Assembly: GCA_947500525.1 (NCBI GenBank)
Contig: CANMSH010000006.1
Location: 124,001-188,000 of the forward strand
Length of the DNA stretch: 64,000 nucleotides
Direction of reading: 5' to 3'
From: an uncultured Flavobacteriaceae bacterium
GTDB taxonomy: Bacteria > Bacteroidota > Bacteroidia > Flavobacteriales > Flavobacteriaceae
Part shown: positions 37,628 to 44,711 of the stretch, one piece after another
How the letters are laid out: every line of letters starts with the position of its first letter
Position numbering within the stretch: the stretch's first letter is position 1
Notes under the pieces: model-generated
What the model was told of the DNA's origin: nothing
Databases searched by the model: none
The model's input: only the letters and a program-made list of their open reading frames with translations
Position numbers and translations under genes: made by a program

Positions 37628-38110
37628 TTAAAGCATCTCAATCACTATCTCCATTCTATATTGAGATTTCACAAACATTCCATTTTTACGAGCGGGCTCC
37701 ATAGATGGTAATGCATTCACACCTTCTCTAATGATTTGCTCTAGATTTGGGAGTTCTTTCGAAATAGTAAGAGGAGAGTTTAAATTCACTAATGAAGCTT
37801 TGCCCGTAAGGTCAATTAAGATATCGATAGAAGCTTTGTCATTCACATCATTATCAACATTTAGTTCATTTTGCGACAGAAGTTCTGTTAATTTTTGTGT
37901 AATAGAAGTCTCAAAACATTCCTTTTGATTGCTATCTTCAGAGTAATCTTTACAATCAGAAAAAATTGGATACTTTGTAACAGCGGTATAGTCAATCACC
38001 GTATCTAATACCTGTATATTCCTCTTCGTAGTACTATTTTGACTCGAAAAATAGTCACAAGAAGTACACAGCATACATACCAATAAAAGTTTACTAGCTT
38101 GTCTCAACAT
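37628..38110 (-). CDS. Lipoprotein with TonB-like C-terminal domain
   Basis: About 160 residues. The lipobox ends LCTSC, so it should be a lipoprotein, and an in-frame upstream start at 38140 is less likely. The remainder resembles the TonB C-terminal type: a PIFSDCKDYSEDSNQKECF motif (with two cysteines) that is also found in the nearby BlaR1 paralogue (PVFPGCEDDSDPKECF), and a closing basic strand. It is 47 bp downstream of the broken TPR gene, so it may be the last gene of the BlaI2 operon. Its function is unknown. Confidence 0.75.
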   Translation of the reverse strand: MLRQASKLLLVCMLCTSCDYFSSQNSTTKRNIQVLDTVIDYTAVTKYPIFSDCKDYSEDSNQKECFETSITQKLTELLSQNELNVDNDVNDKASIDILIDLTGKASLVNLNSPLTISKELPNLEQIIREGVNALPSMEPARKNGMFVKSQYRMEIVIEML

Positions 38111-38157
38111 TGTTATTTGATTGACAATGTGAAAGTACAATTTTTTGCTAAACGGTG

Positions 38158-39408
38158 TTACTCAACTTTTTCACCTTTTATAAACAGTGCCATCTTGATT
38201 TCTTTTATCCGTCTTTTCACGTATGCAGATTCTTCAGGATCTTTAGATTGAAAGGTGTCTAAATATCGCTGATAGTATTTTAACGCTAGCTTTTTATCTT
38301 TATAATAACTATCCGTAGACATGGCAATTTGAAATAAAATGGAGTTATTTCTTGGATTGGACTCCAATCCCTTTTCAAAAAAATTTATCGCTCTCTTATG
38401 CTCTTTCTGCGCCAATTGCAACATCCCTAAATGATAATAATGAGTATCTATTCGAGGCTTCTGTAAATAAATTGAAGTGATAAAACTTAGTTGTGCTTTT
38501 CGATACTCTTTTAAATGGGCATATACCAATCCTAAGTTATAATATATTTCGTCATCTTGACTATCTTTATCTTTTGCCTTGAGAAAATACAACTTTGCAT
38601 TCTCAAAATCCTCTAATTTTATATATGTGAGCCCGTACATCTTATAGGTAAATAAGGTTTTAAATCCTAAGGTATCTAGTTTGTCAAGGTGCTTTAGGGC
38701 AACCTTATAGTCTTTCTTAAAATAGGCGTCCTTTGCTTTTAGCTGATTGAAATTAATGCTCTCTGGATTTATTTTCAAGCCTTTATTAATAAATAAGCTA
38801 GCTGAATCTTTAACATCAATTGCTCGATAAAATTTCGCCAATCGATATATACTTTTTAAGTGCATAGAATCCAGCTTAAAGGCTTTTAAAAATCCTATAG
38901 AGGGGTCTTTTTTAATTTTATCATAGGCCAATCCTAGATAGTAGTGATAGTTCGGATTTTTAGCATCTTACTCACTCAACTCGGTAAACAATTTTATGGC
39001 GCTCTTAACTTTGCGTTCACTCATATACAATTTTGCAAGCGTATATTTCAATACCAAATTATTAGGATTTGCTTCTAAGACTTCTTGATATAATGCAATA
39101 GTCTTAGATACGTTTCCCATAAATTGATAGCTCACTCCTAGTCTTTCTTTTATCCTATCTGATGGTTTTGATTTGTATGCTTTATTATAGAAAGCAATCG
39201 CTTCAGAATGATTTCCCACTTTTTGATATACAGAAGCAATTTTTTCTAAGACTATTGAAGAAGGGTCTTTTACTCCTTTCAAGGTTTTCAACGTGAGCTG
39301 ATAATCACCTGTATTCATAATGCTATCAGCAACTTTTAAGATAGAGCTTTGAGCTTCTACTTTAAAAAGTGTAAGTGCACAGATACAAAAGAGAAATTGT
39401 TTTTTCAT
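38158..39408 (-). pseudogene. TPR-repeat protein interrupted by one in-frame stop
   Basis: Two TPR-containing open frames lie head to tail in the same frame, separated only by TAA at 38968-38970. Translation through the stop gives ELSE-stop-DAKNPNYHYYLGLAYDKI, and the second half fits a TPR helix exactly; a CAA (Gln) to TAA change would explain it. The whole gene would encode about 416 residues with an N-terminal signal peptide (MKKQFLFCICALTLFKVEA) and around nine TPR units. It follows the DUF4350-like gene by 4 bp. It may be a true nonsense mutation or a sequencing error; a downstream TTG could also give a second protein. Confidence 0.8.
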
Positions 39409-39412
39409 ACTA

Positions 39413-40318
39413 TTAATAGAGTCTATCTAACCAATGTATAATATTTAGTAGTAACTTGTAATTTTGCGCGGCATAATCAGCATTCATGCCCACTTTACGA
39501 CGTTGTTGGCCCGCCAGCTGTCCGGTAAACATAGCCGCCTCACCAAATATCGCCACACGCCCTTTCCCAAATTCTAAGACAGCGCCTTGAGACAAATTAG
39601 AAGCTTTGAATTGTTTAATATTATCATTAAAAACCCACATTGTATCTGGTAAGTGAACCGTATATTTCTCATTCAACTTTAAAATTGACAGTGCATCTTT
39701 AGGGGTCTCAAAAGCTTGTCCTGTAAATGTGACTACTTTGTCAACGAGTTCATCTCTATTTCTACCTTTAGTAATACTATTAGATGCCAAGAGTGAATTG
39801 TCAATTGAAAAGTCTAAAATTCCTCGTCGTTCACTATCAAATAAAAAACTATCATAGAACTTAAATCCAAACGCTTTTCCTAATTCGGCAGCTGCCCCAG
39901 CAAAAGGCATATGATCAGCAATTAAAAATAATGAACCTCCGTTTGCTGTCCATTTTTTTAAATGTTTTATTTCCTTTTTAGAAAAAGCACTTTTCGTTGG
40001 ACTCGTAAATGGAGGTCTACTATCTGGAGAAAGTGCATTTGAAATAACAAGTATATTCACATTTTTCAACCTCTCTTTGGTAAATACTGTATCGAACCCT
40101 TTTATTATATATCCATCTTGTTGAAGTAATCGTGCAAAAGGTAAAAACCGATTGTCCTTGGTATGAAAATTTCGATGCCCTTCATCAATGTACACCACAG
40201 AACCCTTTCCTTTTACATAAGTACTCTTCTTTATTATGGGCCTGTACAATGTATCTGGAACCTGCTGACTATAGGCCAATCCACTTATCGTAAAAAAGAA
40301 CAAATATATCTTTCTCAT
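39413..40318 (-). CDS. Exported DUF4350-like protein
   Basis: A 301-residue protein with a signal peptide (MRKIYLFFFTISGLAYSQ). The body matches the DUF4350 pattern (glutamine amidotransferase-like fold): VVYIDEGHRNFHTKD, VNILVISNALSPD and SLFLIADHMPFAGAA. No catalytic cysteine is obvious, so a binding or structural role is possible. It starts directly after the BlaR1 stop (0-bp gap) and is followed by the TPR gene after 4 bp, so it is part of the BlaI2-BlaR1 operon. Confidence 0.8.
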   Translation of the reverse strand: MRKIYLFFFTISGLAYSQQVPDTLYRPIIKKSTYVKGKGSVVYIDEGHRNFHTKDNRFLPFARLLQQDGYIIKGFDTVFTKERLKNVNILVISNALSPDSRPPFTSPTKSAFSKKEIKHLKKWTANGGSLFLIADHMPFAGAAAELGKAFGFKFYDSFLFDSERRGILDFSIDNSLLASNSITKGRNRDELVDKVVTFTGQAFETPKDALSILKLNEKYTVHLPDTMWVFNDNIKQFKASNLSQGAVLEFGKGRVAIFGEAAMFTGQLAGQQRRKVGMNADYAAQNYKLLLNIIHWLDRLY

Positions 40319-41578
40319 CTATTGAATCATAAGACCTATCGGTAAGACATATTTAACAACTACTTTTTCATCATTTTCATTCTCTCCTGCCAATAATTTA
40401 GGGACACTATTCATTACTCTCGCTGCTTCCTTTTCTAACGCTTTATGCGGAGCCCGAGGTTTGACATCAACGATATCACCATTTTTATTAATCTTAAAGT
40501 GTACATATATTTTCTTCGTTCCTGGTGTAAGATTCAACGATTTTCCAATTGATGCGTCAAAATTTCTAGCGACAAAACGTTGTAGGTTTTTATTAAAGCA
40601 TTCTTTCGGATCTGAGTCATCTTCACAACCAGGGAATACAGGTGAATTTATAACTTCAGCAAATGGTACAACATGGTTTTCATTACCCTCTGAAAAATTT
40701 TCTTCTGCAATAATTATCTCTTGTCCGGTCACCGACGAAGTATAGACTAACATGCTCAATAGTACTGGGATTAACAACAAATATTTTAACTTTAAAATTT
40801 GTTTTGATTTTTCTTTGTTTAACATAATGATACGTTTTTTAATTAAGGAAATTTTTAAAAATGAATTAATAAATGACAACTTTTGAGTACCAAAAGTTTG
40901 TGACAATAAGTTTTGAAAGTACTCTTTCTTATTAGTCGCCTTTACTATTTTAGCGTCAGCAATAAATTCGTGCAATTCGGCGATCCTATTTTGAAATAAA
41001 TAACTAAAGGGATTGAACCAACAAACTATTTTTTGTATTTCAAAAATGAATAAGTCAATACTGTGTTTTTGTTGTACATGGACCAACTCATGTGATATCA
41101 CTTGATCCTTCTGGTCATCCGATAAGGACTTTCCTAAAAAAATATAGTTAAAAAATGAAAAGGCCTTGCTATTTTCTAAAAGTACCAATTGATAATTCTT
41201 CAAGGTTTTTTTTTCACTCTTTACTATGAGTTGTATAAGCCGATACAACTTTATTACAAACATTAAAAACGCCCCGACGGCCCCGAGTATAAAAACTATC
41301 TGTAAACCATTAAAAAGCAAATTAGACCAGTCAAACTGCTTCTGAATTACGGTGGTAGGTGATAACATTACTTCTGGCAGGAGTATCATATATTCTTGAG
41401 GCATTACTTTTTGAAATCCCGTAAATTTGATGAACGGGATACAATACGCAATCACTGACGTAATTAATAAATAGGCTCTATTCCATTGAAAGAAGGTTTC
41501 TTTTTTTAGCACTATGTCGTATACGGCTAAAAATAAGGTCTGAAATAACAGTACTTGAATTATATAGTCTAATAACAT
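40319..41578 (-). CDS. BlaR1-type M56 peptidase with TonB-like C-terminus
   Basis: A 419-residue M56 sensor-protease. About four membrane helices lie in the first 270 residues, the zinc motif HELVH is at 163-167 (the same position as in the other paralogue), and FNPFSYL around 193. The periplasmic tail is short and ends with a TonB-like domain (KIYVHFKINKNGDIVDVKPRAPHK). It lies 2 bp after its BlaI gene. No beta-lactam-binding domain is present, so the signal is unknown. It is a shorter and different architecture from the 780-residue copy. Confidence 0.9.
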   Translation of the reverse strand: MLLDYIIQVLLFQTLFLAVYDIVLKKETFFQWNRAYLLITSVIAYCIPFIKFTGFQKVMPQEYMILLPEVMLSPTTVIQKQFDWSNLLFNGLQIVFILGAVGAFLMFVIKLYRLIQLIVKSEKKTLKNYQLVLLENSKAFSFFNYIFLGKSLSDDQKDQVISHELVHVQQKHSIDLFIFEIQKIVCWFNPFSYLFQNRIAELHEFIADAKIVKATNKKEYFQNLLSQTFGTQKLSFINSFLKISLIKKRIIMLNKEKSKQILKLKYLLLIPVLLSMLVYTSSVTGQEIIIAEENFSEGNENHVVPFAEVINSPVFPGCEDDSDPKECFNKNLQRFVARNFDASIGKSLNLTPGTKKIYVHFKINKNGDIVDVKPRAPHKALEKEAARVMNSVPKLLAGENENDEKVVVKYVLPIGLMIQ

Positions 41579-41580
41579 AA

Positions 41581-41943
41581 TTACTTCTTTTTATTTATTT
41601 CATGCAAAATGTCTTCAACTTCTTCGAGGCTCACATCATTCTTTTCCACAAAAAAAGATACCATACTTTTAAAAGATCCTCCAAAATAACCATCCATTAA
41701 CTTATGTAAGCTTTGATTGCTATAGGCTTCCTTTTTTACCAACGGAAAATACTTGTATCCTTTTCCGAAGGCTTCGTGATCTACAAATTTTTTATCCTCT
41801 AATATTCTTGCAATTGTAGATACTGTATTATATGCTGGCTTGGGTAGTGGAAGTTCTGCGATAATTTCTTTTACCGTGCACAACTCTAATTGCCACAAAA
41901 TATGCATAATCTGTTCTTCTGCTTTTGTTAATTGTTTTGACAT
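41581..41943 (-). CDS. BlaI/MecI-family repressor
   Basis: About 120 residues, starting MSKQLTKAEEQIMHILWQLELC. It has the same winged-helix plan as the other BlaI protein (NTVSTIARILEDKKFVDHEAFG). An ATG nine bases upstream is in frame, but the family start is at 41943. It heads an operon with BlaR1, a DUF4350-like protein and the TPR gene. Three AACTAA-N4-TTAGTT palindromes directly upstream are its probable operators and differ from those of the other BlaI. Confidence 0.92.
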   Translation of the reverse strand: MSKQLTKAEEQIMHILWQLELCTVKEIIAELPLPKPAYNTVSTIARILEDKKFVDHEAFGKGYKYFPLVKKEAYSNQSLHKLMDGYFGGSFKSMVSFFVEKNDVSLEEVEDILHEINKKK

Positions 41944-41950
41944 ATTTTTC

Positions 41951-42015
41951 AACTAATTTTTTAGTTCGATAATACAAATATAACTAAATATTTAGTTTAA
42001 ACTAATTTTTTAGTT
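41951..42015. promoter_or_regulatory. Three AACTAA-N4-TTAGTT operator palindromes
   Basis: The same 16-bp inverted repeat AACTAA-N4-TTAGTT occurs three times without mismatch in the arms (41951-41966, 41982-41997 and 42000-42015), spaced 31 and 18 bp centre to centre. They lie in the 123-bp region between the BlaI2 gene (-) and the DUF456 gene (+), the first only 8 bp from the BlaI2 start. They probably repress BlaI2 and perhaps both divergent genes. Confidence 0.8.
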
Positions 42016-42066
42016 GAATAATTTTGTAACAAACTTTTAGTAATTTCGTCAGATAAGCAAAAAAAT

Positions 42067-42570
42067 ATGGATATAGTATTAGTTATATTAGGCTTTTGCC
42101 TCATGGGTCTAGGTCTTGTGGGCTCATTTTTACCAGTCTTACCTGGCCCCTTAACGGGATGGGTAGGTTTATTAGTCTTACACCTTACAAAAGCAGTAGA
42201 ACTCACTTGGACTTTTTTAGGCGTTACCTTAGGTATCGCTATTTTGGTTTGGATCTTAGACTATTTTATACCTGCAATGGGCACAAAAAAATTTGGAGGC
42301 ACTAAATCGGGCGTTATTGGTACCACTATAGGTCTTATAATTGGTTTGATTTCTCCTATTCCGTTAGGCTTTATTATTGGTGCCTTTGTTGGAGCACTGA
42401 TTGGTGAGTTGATGCATGATAGTAAAGACACTTCGCGTGCTGTAAAAGCCGCTTTCGGGGCCTTCGTTGGTTTTATTTTTTCGAGTACCCTTAAGTTTAT
42501 GGTGAGTTTAGTCTTTTTAGTACTGTTTTGTCAAAAAGCCTACGAACATTGGGGCTCTATTATAGGTTAA
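42067..42570 (+). CDS. DUF456 membrane protein
   Basis: A 167-residue protein matching DUF456. It has about five hydrophobic segments with the typical GLVGSFLPVLPGPLTGWVGL opening and glycine-rich IGLISPIPLGFIIGAFVGALIGEL. Its function is unknown. It is divergent from the BlaI2 operon and may share the triple operator region. Its stop codon lies only 3 bp before the first copy of the non-coding repeat. Confidence 0.88.
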   Translation: MDIVLVILGFCLMGLGLVGSFLPVLPGPLTGWVGLLVLHLTKAVELTWTFLGVTLGIAILVWILDYFIPAMGTKKFGGTKSGVIGTTIGLIIGLISPIPLGFIIGAFVGALIGELMHDSKDTSRAVKAAFGAFVGFIFSSTLKFMVSLVFLVLFCQKAYEHWGSIIG

Positions 42571-42572
42571 AA

Positions 42573-42768
42573 GAAAAAAGGCTTCGGTAACCACTCCGAA
42601 GCCTTTATATTTATCATGAAAATCTTAGTATGTTTTCTTAGCAATTTTCCCATTTCTGCGAAAATTTATGTCAGTGTTTCTTTTTAGAGGCTCAACGCTT
42701 ATTGTATGTTTCACTTACACTATTAAAACAACTCTCTTGTTAAAATTCCTACCCAAGGCATAAAAAAG
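42573..42768 (-). repeat. ~195-bp non-coding repeat, copy 1
   Basis: This stretch is about nine-tenths identical to 44490-44688. Read on the minus strand it ends in a perfect intrinsic terminator (GGCTTCGGAG...GAAGCC followed by a T-run), as expected for a small RNA or a 3' untranslated region. No reading frame is conserved between the copies: the only ORF in copy 2 is 18 codons and is shifted in copy 1. The hairpin may also serve as the terminator of the DUF456 gene on +. Confidence 0.8.
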
Positions 42769-42788
42769 CACCCATTTAGGGTGCTTTT
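42764..42788 (-). terminator. Intrinsic terminator of the secreted-protein gene
   Basis: GCACCC/GGGTGC with a loop of about 6 bases lies 20 bp past the stop codon and is followed by a T-run on the minus strand (AAAAAA on +). Confidence 0.85.
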
Positions 42789-42807
42789 TTATTCTAAAAG
42801 TTATGTT

Positions 42808-44310
42808 TTAATAACAGTGAATAACCACTCGTTTAACAACAACACAACAGCCACTCCATATTTTAATATAGTAAGTGCCATTTCTGTAATTTCTTGCATT
42901 TAAACCAAACTCAACCTCTTCTCCTTCAGCCACGTTCTTATCGTACAACGGACAAACAAATTGCCCCCAAGCATTGAACATATATGCAACTGTTCTTCCT
43001 GAATGTGTTGGTGTAAATTTAACCGAACCATTCGTCACTATTGGATTAGGAGTTACAATTACATCATCACTAGTCAAACAAGGGTTTGGTTCTTCTTCCT
43101 CTTCTTCCTCGCAGCTTCCAGGACCGGTAACACCTTCATTATAATCTCTCAATTTTTTCGCTAAGTGAACAAAATTTCGTTTCAATTTTTTACTCCACCA
43201 ACTTCTTCTATACTTTAAATAAGCAATTTGTCCAGGGCTATATTTACCTAAAAGATAAGATGCCTTATCAAATGATTCTTGCACATCTGTTGCATCTGCA
43301 CCTTTTAACATATTTAGCTTTGCAGCGATAAATTGACGTGCTAAAATATAGTATACATTACGACGAGGAGATGTATTTATAACATCGTAATAACTCTTAT
43401 TTGATAAATAGAAGTTAGTATCTTCACCTTCAGCAGAAATTTGAGCCCAAGTCGCGTCATATTTATCTTCACCATCATATTTTGAATGTGTTTTCCAATA
43501 TCCTTGACTTAATGTACAACCAGGATCTTCTTCAACAATATCAACGTCGGCAATTACACCACTCACAAAAAATGAATCTCCTCTCCCTTCACCTTGACTT
43601 GGGTCTGGTGAATAAATACTCACTTTTATCTTTTCAACATCACCTGGTACATTTTCTAACATATATTCACCTAAGAAAAATGAATCTCCTAAATTATATG
43701 TAGTTTCCTCAATATGTCTAGTCATATCTCCAGCTGTAATATCAATAACTACATTTCTTGAAGTATCATCTAATTCGGTGATTGGGATTTTAACTTTTAC
43801 ATTTCTTACATCGGAAGCCGTCTCTATTGGAATGTCATATACATATGGATCATTTGATCCATTTTCGTAATAAGCAGTTACCTTTAAATCAGCAAAACTC
43901 TTAAATGTTGCATTAGGGTCGTTTCTGTAAACAAATCCGTAAAACGAATATGTCGAAGAACTCGGAACGATCGTTGCGTTAATACCTCCTACATCTACAG
44001 AATTAAATGTCGAGGTGTAATACGCATCATTATTAACATCAAAAATATGTTTAATAACAATATCTGTATTAAGGGTGCCCATATTATTTTCATCACTGTC
44101 TGAAAACTGAACATCGGTAGTTAAAGGTGTTCTGGAAAGACCCTTATAAATAACACCAACGTCTACACGATCGACATTAGAAACATTAGGAACCACTAAA
44201 TTTGGATTGGGGACCTTGTGCACACCGACCCCAACAAGGTCGATAGTTTGCGCATAAGTAAATGTGACAATGCCGCATAGCATTGCCATTAATAGTAATT
44301 TTCTTTTCAT
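42808..44310 (-). CDS. Secreted protein with type IX-like C-terminal sorting module
   Basis: A 500-residue exported protein (signal peptide ending TFTYAQ). The central part carries a GYWKTH-type motif (CTLSQGYWKTHSKYDG), also seen in various secreted bacterial proteins, followed by a basic helical stretch (about 320-400) and a seven-glutamate run. The last ~85 residues open with VTPNPIVTNG and close with KRVVIHCY, as in type IX (type A) sorting domains, so surface or extracellular delivery is likely. The gene is flanked on both sides by the ~195-bp repeat. Its function is unknown. Confidence 0.8.
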   Translation of the reverse strand: MKRKLLLMAMLCGIVTFTYAQTIDLVGVGVHKVPNPNLVVPNVSNVDRVDVGVIYKGLSRTPLTTDVQFSDSDENNMGTLNTDIVIKHIFDVNNDAYYTSTFNSVDVGGINATIVPSSSTYSFYGFVYRNDPNATFKSFADLKVTAYYENGSNDPYVYDIPIETASDVRNVKVKIPITELDDTSRNVVIDITAGDMTRHIEETTYNLGDSFFLGEYMLENVPGDVEKIKVSIYSPDPSQGEGRGDSFFVSGVIADVDIVEEDPGCTLSQGYWKTHSKYDGEDKYDATWAQISAEGEDTNFYLSNKSYYDVINTSPRRNVYYILARQFIAAKLNMLKGADATDVQESFDKASYLLGKYSPGQIAYLKYRRSWWSKKLKRNFVHLAKKLRDYNEGVTGPGSCEEEEEEEPNPCLTSDDVIVTPNPIVTNGSVKFTPTHSGRTVAYMFNAWGQFVCPLYDKNVAEGEEVEFGLNARNYRNGTYYIKIWSGCCVVVKRVVIHCY

Positions 44311-44337
44311 AGCAAAATTTTATTATTAATAGTACCG

Positions 44338-44345
44338 CAAAGGTA
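44338..44345 (-). promoter_or_regulatory. Candidate -7 box of the secreted-protein gene
   Basis: On the minus strand TACCTTTG matches TAnnTTTG exactly, 28 bp upstream of the start codon. No clear -33 TTTG is found at the right spacing. The remaining gap from 44346 to 44489 is AT-rich without other visible structure. Confidence 0.4.
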
Positions 44346-44489
44346 AAAAAAATATGTAATTATAATTTGAAAAACTACAAAAGGTTAGTTTTTAACTATA
44401 AAAAGTAACTTTTATCACACCATTTTCAGTATTTCGATTGATATAGAAAAAGCTTCGAGGTAGAATTCTGCACCATGTGTGTATACAAT

Positions 44490-44688
44490 GAAAAAGGCTT
44501 CGGTAACCACTCCGAAGCCTTTATATTTATCATGAAAATCTTAGTATGTTTTTCTTAGCAATTTTCCCATTTCTGCGAAAATTTTTTGTCAGTGTTTCTT
44601 TTTAGAGGCATAACGCTTATTGTATGTTTCACTTACATTATTAAAACAACCCTATCCTTAAAATTCCTACCCTTATTCTTAAAAAAGA
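44490..44688 (-). repeat. ~195-bp non-coding repeat, copy 2
   Basis: The second copy of the element, in the same orientation as copy 1. On the minus strand it begins 23 bp past the M14 peptidase stop and ends with the same terminator hairpin (GGCTTCGG...CCGAAGCC and T-run). It could be the M14 3' untranslated region or a separate small RNA. The outer ~35 bases nearest the M14 gene are the least conserved. Confidence 0.8.
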
Positions 44689-44711
44689 TTCTATTTTATG
44701 GTATATAAGAC

